A DNA stretch of 64,000 nucleotides from Carex sylvatica (GCA_964058845.1 CAXKVR010000129.1:60753-124752); one strand, 5' to 3'. Shown: positions 1 to 11,823, counted from the stretch's first letter. A program made the numbers and translations. The notes: generated by a model from the sequence alone, not told the origin.

Positions 1-318
1 TGCTCAATATGATATTCATATTGAAATGTGCTTGGAGACCAAATTTTATATTTTTTGGAGTTCCTAACTATTTGTTTAGAATTTTTTAAAACTGTTATTT
101 TTTAACGGTCCAGAATTATATGAAAAATAATGATTTGCAAAAATCCTAAAAAAATAGTAAAAAAACTCCAAAAAAATGTAAAATTTGGTACCCATATACA
201 TTTTAATTTGAATATCATGTTGAGCAATTCAAATTGACTGTTTGAACATTGACAACAACACGAAAGGGTGTAAAGCACCAAATGACCCGTGCTTTATAAA
301 GCAACTTAGCCTAAAGTG
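1..318. repeat. Foldback element P1, cut by the window edge
   Basis: Fragment of the P foldback family. The core GGAGACCAAATTTTATATTT near base 35 is mirrored by a degraded partner near 170-195, followed by the mirrored outer arm to about 318 and then TA-rich DNA. The left end lies outside the window. Its right terminal module (around 265-315) is unlike those of the other copies. Confidence 0.6.
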
Positions 319-879
319 TGTATATATATTATAGTGAATTTCTAACTCTGTAAATTCGATAAGCATATTTACAGAAATCTGAGAGTAAGTCTTTAGTCTA
401 GTGACTCAAACAGTGCTTTAGAGATTCTAGATTTACAATTAAATTAAATATTTTTTTTGTAAATATTTAAAGTTAAATATTTTGATCTTAATTCAATTCA
501 ATTTTTTTTTTCAGGAAATTCATATCGGTAGGTTCTTATGTAATTTAGTGTTTTTTTTGGTTTATTTTTGACAATTTACTTTTTTGATGTATTGTAGAGT
601 ATGACCGAAATTTTTATTTATACTATAATAAAAATAAATAAAACACCTCTATTCGATGGAAATTCAAATTTTACTCATGCCACCAAACCATTTAGCGGCC
701 CCAGCTTAGGAGCCTCCAAATAAAATAACGGCATCTCCTTTTTTTTTTTCTAGATAATTATCACCAAAGTAGTTAAAGGTATCTACTTTGGTCAGAGGCA
801 CCTATTTTTGTTGGTATGCAATTCATTTGCACTCACATCTATTCCATTTGGAGTCCTTTAGGCTGGGCCGCAGGGCTAA
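319..879. other. AT-rich intergenic DNA, nothing identified
   Basis: No coding pattern, repeat copy or RNA gene is recognisable. It is AT-rich with several poly(T) runs. Confidence 0.4.
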
Positions 880-1116
880 TTTTCAAAGTGACTTAATAAA
901 ACAGTAAAATCAGAAACCACCGTTGAATCAGTGATTTTCAAAGTGGCTTAATAAATAGTAAAAAAATTCAGAAAAATGTAAAATTTGGTCTCCAAACACA
1001 TTTCAATATAGAGATCACATCTAACAGTTCAGATTGACTTTTTAGATTTTAAAAATAAAAAAATGAGTTGTAAGCATATACCCTCATATGCTTATGTAAG
1101 TAGAGTAGCCAATCTC
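880..1116. repeat. Foldback element P2, right half only
   Basis: Only the centre and right arm of a P element remain: a short TTTCAAAGTGACTTAATAAA centre, then the core AATGTAAAATTTGGTCTCCA, then a right terminal module with the CATATGCTTAT hairpin also found in P6 and P14. The left arm is missing. A TA-type microsatellite (about 1117-1257) follows. Confidence 0.6.
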
Positions 1117-1257
1117 CATATACATATATTATATTATATATACATATATTATATTATACATATATTATATTATACATACATACATATACATATATTATAT
1201 TATATATACATAGATTATATTATACATACATACATATACATATATTATATTATATAT
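1117..1257. repeat. TA/TATACA microsatellite
   Basis: Low-complexity repeat of TATATTATAT and ACATACATATAC units. It is the apparent target DNA for the flanking foldback elements. Confidence 0.85.
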
Positions 1258-1671
1258 GAGGAGGGTTCAAATGCACCCAAATTTTGGTGCATCTAAATGC
1301 ACTCTATCTTTCAAATCATTTTTCTCCATTTTCAAAGTCCGAATAGTCAATCCGAACTGTTAGATGCGATCTATATATTAAGATGTGCTTGGAGACCAAA
1401 TTTTATATTTTTTGGAATTTGTTTACTATTTTTTTAGATTTATTGAAAATCGCTGTTTTTAGCAAATCTGGACCATAAAAAACAGCGATTTTCAATAAAT
1501 CTAAAAAAATAGTAAAAAAATTCCAAAAAATGTAAAATTTGGTCTCCAAGCACATCTTAATATATAGATCGCATCTAATGGCTCGGATTAACTGTTTTGA
1601 CTATGAAAATAGAGATAAAAGATAGGATGTATTTGGGTGCACCAAAATTTGGGTGCATTTGAACCCTCCTC
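1258..1671. repeat. Foldback element P3 (complete)
   Basis: A 414-bp near-perfect palindrome. It starts GAGGAGGGTTCAAATGCACC and ends with its complement. The arms hold the family core (GGAGACCAAATTTTATATTT and its mirror) and meet at AAAATCGCTGTTTTTAGC / AACAGCGATTTTC near 1445-1490. The 9 bases on the two sides agree at 8 of 9 (ATTATATAT and ATTATACAT), a plausible target-site duplication in TA-rich DNA. No coding capacity. Confidence 0.85.
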
Positions 1672-1700
1672 ATTATACATACATATATTATATATATATA

Positions 1701-2284
1701 CATAACCGCAAATATGGCGCATGCGGCCGCAAATACGCCGCATTTTAAAACACTGAATATATGTATTGTATATCAAATTAGACATATGCTGGTAAATTAG
1801 CAAGTCTGGACTGATACATGGATCAAATTGCAAAAGTGATTACACCAGCATGTAGAGTATTAAAAAATTACATATAATTGATACAAATTTTAATTTATTT
1901 GAATTTTTCTACTTTTAGTTATGAATTTCTAAAGTTTAGCTTTCGAAAAAAATTTAAATAGCCATAACTTTGGTTAGAAAAGTCGGATTTGCACGTATGA
2001 CCACTTTTCAAAAAGAGGAGGACGAGACGGATCCAAATATCGTCATGGGGGTCACCTTTATGCATCCGAAACATTAGAATTTCAAAAAAATGTCATTTAG
2101 TGTCTCAAAAATTCAGTTTAAGTTTTCGTTCAACAGTAGACATATAATGATTGGTATTTTGTTTAGTCAAAAGTCTAAGAGATTATTCAAAAATTATTCA
2201 GCAGATGTCAAATTTGATATACATATACATATACATATATTCAATGTTTTAAAATACGCCGCATTTGTGACTGCATGAGCTATG
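1701..2284 (+). mobile_element. TIR element D, copy 1 (non-autonomous)
   Basis: A 584-bp element with inverted ends of about 60 bp. The left end has ACGCCGCATTTTAAAACAC then GAATATATG; the right end has the mirrored form with AATGTTTTAAAATACGCCGC. Both outer ends carry GCGGC/CGCAAAT motifs. The interior matches 10,788-11,280 in inverted orientation. TA-rich flanks hide any target duplication and no transposase is seen, so the superfamily is undecided. Confidence 0.6.
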
Positions 2285-2319
2285 TATATACATATATTAT
2301 ATTATATTATATTATATAT

Positions 2320-2726
2320 GAGGAGGGTTCAAATGAACCATTATTTTGGTGCTCCAATATGCACCATGTCATTTATCTCTATTTTCAAAGTTCGAACAGT
2401 CGATCCGAACCGCTCAACATGATATTCATAATAAAATATGCTTGGAGACCAAATTTTATATTTTTTTGAATTTTTTTTACTATTATTTTAGATAGGTACA
2501 ATATGAGTTTATCGGATGGTCCAGAATCTCCTTAAAAAGGTCATTTTGTATCTATCTAAGAAAATAGTAAAAAAATTCTAAAAAATATAAAATTTGGTCT
2601 CCAAGCATATTTTATTATGAAGATCATGTTGAGCGGTTTGGATCGACTGTTTGAACTTTGAAAATGGAGATAAAGGACATGGTGCATATTAGAGCACCAA
2701 AATGATGGTTCATTTGAACCCTCCTC
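2320..2726. repeat. Foldback element P4 (complete)
   Basis: A 407-bp palindrome with the same GAGGAGGGTTCAAATG terminal module as P3 but a different centre (CCAGAATCTCC region near 2520). The arms share the family core. TATAAT-type repeats flank both sides. Confidence 0.85.
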
Positions 2727-2805
2727 ATATATAATATAATATAATATAATATAATATAATATAATATAATATAATATATAATATATGTATATCTATATAT
2801 ATAAT
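2727..2805. repeat. (ATAAT)n microsatellite
   Basis: Tandem ATAAT/TATA repeat between foldback elements P4 and P5. Confidence 0.85.
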
Positions 2806-3231
2806 GAGAGTGACTAATATGAATTCGAATGTATATGGGCCGAAATACATATGGTTCAAATTTGACTTTTCAAAATCTAAACGGTCAATCTGAACCATTC
2901 ATTTTGTTCTCCATATTAATACGTGCTTGGAGAAAATTTTTTACATTTTTCTAAATTTTTTTACTATTTATTAAGTATTTTACAAAATTGTTGATCCAAC
3001 GGTGGCTGCTGATTTTACTGTTTTGTTAAGCCACCGTTGGATCAATAATTTTGTAAAATACGTAATAAATAGTAAAAAAAATCAGAAAAAATGTAAAATT
3101 TGGTCTCCAAGCACATATTAATATGGAGAACAAGATGAACGATTCGGATTTGACCGTTTGAATTTTGAAAAGTCAAATTTGGACCGTATGTATTTGGCCC
3201 ATATACATTTGAATGCACATTAGTCACTCTC
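2806..3231. repeat. Foldback element P5 (complete)
   Basis: A 426-bp palindrome with the terminal module GAGAGTGACTAATATG (also seen in P12) and a centre containing GATCCAACGGTGGCTGCTGA and its mirror. TATATATAAT lies directly outside both ends, compatible with a duplicated target but in low-complexity sequence. Confidence 0.85.
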
Positions 3232-3323
3232 TATATATAATATAATACATGTATATATATGTATGTATATGTATGTATAATATAATATATGTATAATATA
3301 TGTATAATATATATATATATATA

Positions 3324-3748
3324 GAGGTTGGCTACTATGCTTATATAAGCACATCCCCACATATGCTTATAACTCATTTTTGTGTTTTCAATGTTCAAAT
3401 GGTCGATCGGAACCGTTCATCTTGTTCTCCATATTAATATGTTCTTGGAGACCAAATTTTACATTTTTATGAATTTTTTTACTATTTATTAAGCCAATTT
3501 GAAAATCTCTGATCCAACGGTGGCTTCTGATTTTACTGTTTTGTTAAGCCACCGTTGGATTAGCGATTTTCAAAGTGGCTTAATAAATAGTAAACAAATT
3601 CAGAAAAATGTAAAATTTGGTCTCTAAGAACATATTAATATGGAGAACAAGATGAACGGTTCCGATCGACCATTTGGACATTGAAAACACAAAAATGAGT
3701 TATAAGCATATGTGGGTATATGCTTAAATAAGCATAGTAGCCAACCTC
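3324..3748. repeat. Foldback element P6 (complete)
   Basis: A 425-bp palindrome with terminal module GAGGTTGGCTACTATGCTTA, which contains its own small hairpin (CATATGCTTAT). It has the same core and centre type as P5 and sits in (TA)n. Confidence 0.85.
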
Positions 3749-3781
<33 letters not shown>

Positions 3782-3833
3782 GTATATATGTATGTATAAT
3801 ATAATATATGTATAATATATATATATATATATA

Positions 3834-4236
3834 GGGAACGGCTAAATTGCTGCTGGCAGCATTTCTGCCTGAGGTGCTGCCGGCCGTTTTTTTATTTTGT
3901 GATATCCAAACAACAAATCCAAACCATTAGATGTTTAATCCATATTATAATCTATTTGGAGACCAAATTTTACATTTTTCTGAATTTTTGACTATTTATT
4001 AAGCTGGTTTGAAAACTGCTGATTTCAGTAAATTTCTGCAGCATTGAAATCAGCAGTTTTCAAACCAGCTTAATAAATAGTAAAAAAATTCAAAAAAATG
4101 TAAAATTTGGTCTCCAAGTAGATTATAATATGGATTAAACATCTAACGGATTGGATTTGTTGTTTGGACATCACAAAATAAAAAAATAGCCGGCAGCACC
4201 TCGGACAGAAATGCTGCCAGCAGCAATTTAGCCGTT

Positions 4237-4239
<3 letters not shown>
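3834..4239. repeat. Foldback element P7 (complete)
   Basis: A 406-bp palindrome whose terminal module starts GGGAACGGCTAAATTGCTGC and contains a GCTGCTGGCAGCA hairpin, unlike the neighbours. The family core is retained inside. (TA)n on both sides. Confidence 0.85.
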
Positions 4240-4270
<31 letters not shown>

Positions 4271-4273
<3 letters not shown>

Positions 4274-4683
4274 TACGGCTACCATACATTGCAATGCATA
4301 GGCACCTCTGTGCATTGGACTATAAATCACCATATTCAAAGTCCAAATGACCGATCCAAACCGTTCTTCTTGTTCTCCATATTAATATGTGCTTGGAGAC
4401 CAAATTTTATATTTTTTGGAATTTTTTTACTATTTATGAAGCCACATTGAAAATCGCTGATCCAACGGTTACAGTAAAATCAAAAGGCACCGTTGGATCA
4501 GCGATTTTCAATGTGGCTTAATAAATAGTAAAAAAAATCCAAAAAATGTAAAATTTGGTCTCCAAGCATATATTAATATGGAGAACAAGATGAACGGTTT
4601 GGATCGATCATTTGGACTTTGAATCCGTGATTTATAGTCCAATGCACAAAGGTGCCTATGCATTGCAATGTATGGTAGACTTA

Positions 4684-4686
<3 letters not shown>
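4271..4686. repeat. Foldback element P8 (complete)
   Basis: A 416-bp palindrome with terminal module GAGTACGGCTACCATACATT and an ATTGCAATGCAT hairpin, shared with P15 and P15' near 42.2 and 45.1 kb. The core and the CCAACGG centre are retained. (TA)n on both sides. Confidence 0.85.
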
Positions 4687-4714
<28 letters not shown>

Positions 4715-4717
<3 letters not shown>

Positions 4718-5101
4718 GAGGGATCAAGTTACAATATTTTTTGAGTTACAACAAGTTACAACAAGCATTTTCTACATTTTCAAAGTCCAAATCGTCGATC
4801 CAAACCGTTAGATGTGATCTCTACAATAAAATGTGGTTGGAGATCAAATTTTACATATTTTGGAATTTTTTTACTATTTATTAAGATGGGTACAAAAACT
4901 AGTCAAATTCAGACCATTGAATTTTATACCCATCTTAATAAATAGTAAAAAAATTCCAAAAAATATAAAATTTGGTCTCCAACCACATTTTATTGTGGAG
5001 ATCACATCTAACGGTTTGGATCGATGATTTGGACTTTGAAAATGTAAAAAATGCTTGTTATAACTTGTTGTAACTCAAAAAATGTTGTAACTTGATCCCT
5101 C

Positions 5102-5104
<3 letters not shown>
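4715..5104. repeat. Foldback element P9 (complete)
   Basis: A 390-bp palindrome beginning GAGGAGGGATCAAGTTACAA. The centre is short (AATTCAGACCATTGAATTTT near 4910). Left flank (TA)n, right flank (CT)n then (TA)n. Confidence 0.85.
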
Positions 5105-5135
<31 letters not shown>

Positions 5136-5190
5136 TATATAATATAATATATGTATATTATATGTATATGTATATGTATATGTATATTTT

Positions 5191-5473
5191 GAATTAAGGC
5201 CAAGTCCTTAATTAGTGTTATATTTAAACTTGTGATATCCAATAGACAAATCAAATCAAAAATAATAAAGTGTTATGACATCACTTCATAAAATATATCA
5301 AATGTCTTATTTTTTGGCATACACTCAAAATAAGAAAACTTTTTCTTCACAAAATTATTTAAATCAAAAGTATTAAGATCTCTAAAAGAGAGAGATAGAG
5401 AGAGGACCGCCTCTGCAGGGGACGGTCTGCTGGAATTTTTGGGCCACCCGTGGGCCTGGCGGTCGGGGCATTT
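5191..5473 (+). repeat. Unclassified repeat G, copy 1, left part
   Basis: Matches the DNA around the Athila-like element (11,863-11,893 plus 22,598 on) and, inverted, 10,176-10,605. AT-rich left part with GGCCAAGTCCTTAATTAGTG, then a GC-rich core with CTCTGCAGGGG and GGCCTGGCGGTCGGGGCATT. It is interrupted at 5,474 by a solo LTR; the remainder resumes at 7,920. No terminal inverted repeats or coding region seen. Confidence 0.65.
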
Positions 5474-6402
5474 TGTAACGTCATGTAAACTAAGATAATA
5501 AATCAAGGTATGAATGAATTTAAAATTTTTCATTACATTAAGATGTTTCAATTAAGAAAATATAAAATGATTAATATAGACTCCTCATATTATTTGATAT
5601 TATGATCTTAATTCTGCTTAGCATCAAATTAAATGTCTATTTACATAAACGAGAATTTTTGTAATGCATCAGCAGCTTCCAATTTAATTAAACGCACTAG
5701 CACCTTCAAAAACCTATAGTTTTTCTTTTAGCCAAATTAATTAAACGTTCAAAAACTTAAACCTCCTCAATCTCAATTAATCTTGAAGATTATTTCATTT
5801 ATAGTCATTTCTTATAAATATTCACCTCTATATTGTCTTAAACCACCTCCATTTTATTTTGATAATAAACCTCTGATTACTGTCACATATCTCTCTATTA
5901 ATTTCTCTTGCAAAAATTGGATTGAGTCTTCTCAGAAAAAAATCGGATTATAAGGTACTCTAAAAACTAGGATATTTTATTATTGTATGAATTTCATTGA
6001 TTAAGTAGATGTATTGATTAGAATAAGTTATTATATTTAAGGATTTACGAAATAATAATTCTAAAAAAAAGAATTATAATCTAAAAATTATTTTCTTTGA
6101 TAATAATCATAATATTATAATATGAAATTTACTAGTAATACTTAAAATAAGTAATTCCTTACTGTTATTTTTTAAAGTTCTTCATATTATAATTAAAGTC
6201 TCGTGAATAATGAAGACTATATTAATATGGCATCTCTTACTCACATCTAGATATTAATATATACTTTAACTAAATCATACCTATATAAATGAATAATTGA
6301 AAATGATGATTTTGTGGAAAGTTAAATCAATTAATCAAAATATTATTATAGTTTCATTTCGTATTTGATAACTCTAAATTAAATATTTGTCTAAACTCAC
6401 TA

Positions 6403-6435
6403 ATTATTATTATTATTATTATATTATCATTATTA

Positions 6436-6506
<71 letters not shown>
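6403..6506. repeat. (TTA)n microsatellite
   Basis: About 100 bp of ATT/TTA repeat with a few TCA interruptions, inside the solo LTR. Confidence 0.95.
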
Positions 6507-7170
6507 TTCTTTGTATCCGTTTTGTTTATTGGAAGAAACAGATAAATTATATTGATATGGTGATATTTAACTTATTCCTTTTTAGCAACGGTTTCATAAG
6601 TTTGAATATAATTTAATCATATTGTCATATTATAGAACAAATGAAAATAAAATGTAAGGGAAGTGTTATTATTATTTATAAAAGAATATTAATTTGAAAA
6701 CCATATGTATATGATTTAGATTCACATGTTTAGATTCACGTGGCAAGGAAGCAGAGTGCGCATAAGTAATCGTTAATCATTCTACAACCACATGTGCGGG
6801 TTTTCTGGACTTTGTAAAATTATTACTTATTATTTTTTTTGCATTTATTTTTATATAGTAGAATTATGCATGTTGAATTTGGACAACCGTTTTACTTTGT
6901 TAGTGAATATTAGAATAAGATTCTTCGCTTGATCAACAGACTTATAGGATGTGTTGTGTTGAGTTAATATGTGTGATGTGAAAAGATAAGTGAACAGGGG
7001 CTGATATGTTCGCATATCGGGATGTGCACATTGGGTTCAGTGTTCAACTAGACCCCTCGTTAATGTGACTGTAGGCGAAAGTTGTCCTATCACGGGTTAA
7101 AACCTAGCGTAGGGTGGACTCCCTGTCTAATGAGACAGCCTCCTACTGTTGGTTGGACTTCCCAGTGGGT

Positions 7171-7598
7171 TGGCAGCCTTCCAATATTGGTTGGACTTCC
7201 CATTGAATTGGCAGATATATGGATTAACGAAAAACTTGAATGTGAATAACGATTTAAATATGTAGGATTGCATTAGAGATTGTTTGTTCATTTATTTTAT
7301 CATATTTTGTCTATGTTATATTTGTGAGAATTAAGTAGATTTTACAAACTCCGGACTGGAACTAAATTCCGCATTGAGAGGATGTGGCAACCTTCCATTA
7401 TTGGTTGGACTTCCTATTGGATTGGCAGATAAATGGATTAACGAAAAACTTGAATATGAATAACGATTTAAATATGTAGGATTGCATTAGAGATTATTTG
7501 TTCATTTATTTTATCATATTTTGTCTATGTTATATTTGTGAGAATTAAGTAGATTTTACAAACTTCGGGCTGGAACTAAATCTCGCACTGAGAGGATG
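7171..7598. repeat. 214-bp tandem duplication inside the solo LTR
   Basis: The unit from TTGGTTGGACTTCC (7,187) recurs at 7,401 with few changes, including GGATTAACGAAAAACTTGAA and ATGTAGGATTGCATTAGAGA. A shorter third copy of the TTGGTTGGACTTCC motif lies at 7,149. Confidence 0.85.
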
Positions 7599-7919
7599 TT
7601 CGAATCTCTCACCCGTTTCACTTTTATATGGGTTCCAGGTAATGAAGATGAAGGTACCGAGCAAGGTCGTGAGTGAGCTAAAGTGGGAAGATCATGAAGA
7701 AATAATATGCCATATGTTGATTTAATTTCTATTTTTAATAATTGATACATTGAACGGGCATGGCAGTGGTCGTTTCACTAGCCGTGTCTGTCTTGATCGT
7801 TTGTATAACCTTTTTGCTTATGAAATAAATGTGATTTTGATTATATAGTTATTGATAATGTATGTAATGTAAATGCATCTTACGTAGAAATACGTGGTGG
7901 GTTGTCTCGAAATGTGACA

Positions 7920-7995
7920 TATTTAAAAAAAAAAATCAAATACAGGTCATTTTTAAAATTAATTTTTTTTTAAGAGTATTAATAAAAATGACCGG
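7920..7995 (+). repeat. Unclassified repeat G, copy 1, right part
   Basis: Continues copy 1 after the solo LTR: a poly(A) run, ATCAAATACAGG, and the end GTATTAATAAAAATGACCGG, matching the right ends of the other two G copies. Confidence 0.6.
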
Positions 7996-8059
7996 AAAAG
8001 TTGACGCGATATTTTAACTCATAGCTGTCTGAGTTTTCATCTGACAGGATGATCACTTG

Positions 8060-8560
8060 AGGGTCTTCATCGGGTGGGATAGCTTGCATGGGAATGAGGG
8101 TAGTATCTCTAGGCAGCCATTGGTCGAGGTCTTCATTTTCAACACCTAATCCTATCCAATAAACAACAGTAGTCAGAATAGAGAGAATGATATTTTTACC
8201 TGTTGGACAAGATTTATTTTCAAATCAAATGTTGTTTCTGATTCTCCAAACACACCAAGCTAGTGCATTAATACTGCCAAAAATGTTTTTTTAGAGAGGG
8301 GAGGTAAGGAAAAGGCAAAATTCATAATGTCCTCTATTGATGTTCAATTGTAGAACAAATCCTAGCATGACCCTAACCAAAATCATATTTGTTTGACAAA
8401 AGAGCATTGGATGAAAAGGTGATGTATTGTTTGTTCTTCAAGGCAAAAATGACATTGTGTGGAACCATTCCACCCTCTATCAATAAGGTTGTCTTTGGTA
8501 AAAATTATACCTTGTCTTAATAACTACATAAAAACTCTAATTTTAGGAAGAAATTTTAGA
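8060..8560 (-). pseudogene. LINE reverse transcriptase remnant (zf-RVT region)
   Basis: Minus-strand translation gives the zinc-binding region that follows reverse transcriptase in plant L1-type LINEs: DRGWNGSTQCHFC, then HHLFIQCSF, then INALAWCVWRIRNN further on. Stops interrupt it and the EN and RT domains are missing, so it is a decayed 3' fragment, distinct from the larger LINE at 53-57 kb. Confidence 0.55.
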
Positions 8561-8579
8561 TCAGATCAGTCTCAAAATA

Positions 8580-9200
8580 TTACCGGATCGGATCAGAATC
8601 TGCCAAAAGCAGTAGCAATATCGAACTAACAAATTGACCTAGCCCGTGAACAAATTCGCAACTCTCATGTGCTACTGGAATGATATGATTGACCTGCGAG
8701 CAAAAAAAATGATCTAATGACCACTTATCTGATTGCGCATAATAGAAAGGATTGCGTTGAAATAAAAGGGAAGCCACAAAAATTAACATTTTGCAATGAA
8801 ATGCCTAAGTGCTTTTGTGCATAATCAAAGATATCGCACAGCTAAATGGCAAAATCATTCAATTATAATTCCAAATTTTGATCTCAGGTCTAAAAACATT
8901 TACCTTGTCAAAAGCCAGATCAATAGAATCAAAGGCGAAAAACAATTGAAATAATTGGAATGGATGACCTTTTCTCCAATGGAGGGAGAATAGTGCGAAG
9001 TGGAAAGCAACGGACAAGATTTTGTATCACTCTTCTCTCTTCGTTTTCTTGTTGCCTCTGCAGCACTTTCCCATCGCCTGATCGATCTCCTCGCTTGAGT
9101 TCCTTACGACAGTGTTGAATGCCTGCTGTTGTGGCCATCACTGTCGTCACGGACGTCGCTGCCGGAGTAGAAGAAGAGGAGAGAGAGAGAAGCTGCTAGA
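8580..9200 (-). other. Possible decayed 5' exons of an unrecognised gene
   Basis: A stretch less AT-rich than its surroundings. On the minus strand there is a CT-rich leader (9,150-9,200), an open segment from ATG at 9,150, and a possible splice donor (ACAAG then GTAAATG, near 8,903). A second open segment (8,580-8,789) has an acceptor-like TTGCTCGCAG near 8,700. No domain is recognised. It may be an untranslated leader plus decayed exons, or chance. Confidence 0.2.
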
Positions 9201-9370
9201 GGAAAAAAGTAGGGAGAGACGGAGAATTGGGAGAAAAAGAGATCTAATTTATAAAAAGAAGGTGGGGTCCGTTAAAATTAGTTAAACGGGAGTAGATAAG
9301 ATTTTGTGGACAACGTAGACAAAGGTATGTGAATGAAAATATTTTCTCTTAAAAATTTACAGTCCTTTCG

Positions 9371-10170
9371 CTACCGAACTGGATCTGAATTCGCTTCTGT
9401 GATATATATATTCGACAATCTTGTTTGTTGTGATATTCAAATCTATATATAAAAATTAATGAGCTTCGCTATGGATTTTTTGTTTTGTTTGAGCTGTCTT
9501 ATTAATATTAACTGAACAACTTCTATAAAAAGAAGAAGAAAATTATATATAGGTCTACTTTTTGAAATCTGTAAATTAAATATATAGAAACACCTTGAAT
9601 TTCTCCGATCGATCTCAATTATGACCGGTAAATTAGTAACTTCTCTTTGTATCTCTGCACTTATATCATACTAAGCTAAATTTAGTTTTTACAAGTTGTA
9701 TTTTCATTAGTATGCAATATAGGTTATATTACTTATTTAGTTATTTACGTATACATGTATGTTTCTCTATGTACTTGAACCTTTGTTTATTGCAATGAAA
9801 TTAAGCTACGGGTTTCAATCAAAAAAGAAGAAGAAGCCAGATATAGTTTTGGTAAGACTCAGATTAACAATTCAAAATTTAGAGTTAACTAGTTGGGCCC
9901 AAAATTCGCGGTCCATTTCTTATCTGAGAAAATGCTTTTTAAACAACTTCTTGCGCTTATATTAAGTAGGCCCATATATCCATTTTACGGCTTAGCGGTG
10001 TCATTTCTTACCCCCGTCTGTATGTTATTATTCTTCTCTGCCTCATGCAGAGTGGAGTTATATATAACTTATAAATTTCAGCCATTTGACCCATTTTTGT
10101 AACCATGACCTTTTATGCCAAGATAACTTCATTCTATCTGTCATTTTTGTATCAATTTGTCGGTTAAAAA
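9371..10170. other. AT-rich intergenic DNA, nothing identified
   Basis: Short open frames only, with no recognisable family and no convincing splice pattern. Confidence 0.4.
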
Positions 10171-10175
10171 GAAGG

Positions 10176-10605
10176 CGGTCATTTTTATTAATACCCACAA
10201 AAAATTAATTTGAAAAATGCCTCTGTATTTGATTTTTTTTTGAAAAATATTATGACCACCAGATCCACGGACGGTCCGAAAAATCCAAAAAACTGCCCCC
10301 TGCAGAGGCGGGCCAAATCCCTACCAGGCCGCCCCCTGCAGGGGCAGGCCACACCTCTAGCAGATCGCCCCTAATCTGGGCGATCCTCTTTTTTTTTTTT
10401 TTTTTTTTTTAGAGAACTTAATATTTTTGATTTCAATAATTTTGTGAAGAAAAATTTTCTTGTTTAGAGTGTATGCCAAAAAAAAAAAAAGACATTTGAT
10501 ATATTTATGAAGTGATGTCGTAACTTTTTATAACTTTGATTTGATTTGTCAGTTGGATATCACAAGTCTAAAGATAACATTAATTAAGGACTTGACTTTG
10601 ATTCT
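10176..10605 (-). repeat. Unclassified repeat G, copy 2 (inverted)
   Basis: Reverse complement of copies 1 and 3 along its length: the right end GGTCATTTTTATTAATACCC comes first, then the GC-rich core with CCCCCTGCAGGGGCAGG, a poly(T) run, and AATTAAGGACTTGACTTTGA at the far end. No TIR, coding region or target duplication identified. Confidence 0.7.
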
Positions 10606-10787
10606 AAAAAAAATATTTTATTTAAATATACACAAAAAAATATAGTTAGATTTCCTCAATGATGTCAGTTTTTTTTTTTTTTTTAGAGAATAATTGGATT
10701 ATTTGATTACTGTCAACATATACTATTTGCTCGGAGATAGACAAAAAACATAATAAATAGTAAATACATTTTAAAATAATTATATGG

Positions 10788-11280
10788 ATAATTCTTGAAT
10801 AATCTTTTAGGCTTTTGACTAAACAAAATACCGATCGTTGTAGGCCTACCGTCGAACGAAAACTTAAACTGAATTTTTGAGGCACTAAATGACTTTTTTT
10901 TTTTGAAATTATGATGCTTTGAATGCCTGGGGGTATCTCCCTAGGCAATATTTGAATCCTTCTCGTCCCCCCCTTTCCGAAAAGTGGTCATACGCCCAAA
11001 TCTGACTTTTCTAGCCAAAGTTATGGATGTTTAAAGTTTTTTCGAAAGCTAAATTTGGAAATTCATAACTAACTGTAGAAAATCCAAATAAATTGAAATT
11101 TATGTCAATTCTGTATATTTTTCAATGCGCTACATGTTGGTGTAATCACTTTTGCATTTTGGTCCCTGTATTAATTTATACTTGCTGATTTACCAGCAGA
11201 GATCAAATTTGATACATATATTCAGTGTTTTAAAATGCGGCTGCATTTGCGTCGCCGCATTTGCAGCCGCATAGGCTATG
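10788..11280 (-). mobile_element. TIR element D, copy 2 (truncated, inverted)
   Basis: Inverted partner of 1,701-2,284. Shared blocks include AAAAGTGGTCATACG, AGCCAAAGTTATGGATG and the end TTCAGTGTTTTAAAATGCGG. The TIR is present only at the 11,280 end; the other end runs into unrelated DNA. Confidence 0.6.
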
Positions 11281-11462
11281 TATATATGTATATATAATAT
11301 AATATATGTATCATATATGTATAATATATGTATATATAATATAATATATGTATCATATATGTATAATATATGTATATATAATATAATATATGTATATGTA
11401 TATGTATATATAATATAATATAATATAATATATGTATATGTATATATATATATATAATATAA
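11281..11462. repeat. TA/TATATG microsatellite
   Basis: Low-complexity TATATG, TATAAT and TA repeats between element D and foldback P10. Confidence 0.9.
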
Positions 11463-11823
11463 GAAGAGCGATTCAATTACACTCTTTTTTGGTGACACTG
11501 AATTACACTATTTATTTTTAAAGTTTTCAAATTTCAAATAGTAGATTCAAACCATTGAAATGTGCTTGCAGATCAAATTTTATATTTTTTGGAATTTTTT
11601 TACTATTTATTAAGTATTTAACAAAATCGCCATATTCAAACCGTTGAATTTTTGTATCCATCTTAATAAATAGTAAAAAAATTCAGAAAAATATAAAATT
11701 TGATCTGCAAGCACATTTTAACATATCCATCAAGTTGAACGATTTGGATCGACTGTTTGAACTTTATAAACATAGGGTGTAATCCGGTGTCACCAAAAAA
11801 AGGGTGTAATTAGATCCCTCCTC
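11463..11823. repeat. Foldback element P10, with 9-bp target duplication
   Basis: A 361-bp palindrome with ends GAAGAGCGATTCAATTACAC and its mirror TGTAATTAGATCCCTCCTC. It carries the family core. The 9 bases immediately outside both ends are identical (ATAATATAA at 11,454-11,462 and 11,824-11,832), fitting a Mutator-type duplication, although in TA-rich sequence. Confidence 0.8.

Larger units (their letters stand above)
5474..7919 (-). mobile_element. Solo LTR (2,446 bp) inserted in repeat G
   Basis: Begins TGTAACGTCATG and ends AAATGTGACA, the TG...CA ends of an LTR. Flanks are CATTT (5,469-5,473) and TATTT (7,920-7,924), a 4-of-5 target duplication, and removing the segment restores repeat G. 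No pol or gag sequence lies inside. The ends are written inversely to the LTR at 48,424, so I place it on the minus strand by inference. It contains a (TTA)n microsatellite and an internal tandem duplication. Assigning it to a gypsy lineage would need a library search. Confidence 0.6.

Noticed and set aside
1063..1296. Open frame over the TA repeats (and similar ones at 2,275, 11,190, 41,515, 44,351)
   Set aside because: They translate TA/TATATG microsatellite into Ile/Tyr/His runs; no coding signal.
5273..5551. 92-codon frame with a Pro-rich segment, also seen at 22,736-23,005
   Set aside because: Recurs only because the G repeat core recurs; frames and lengths are not conserved among copies.
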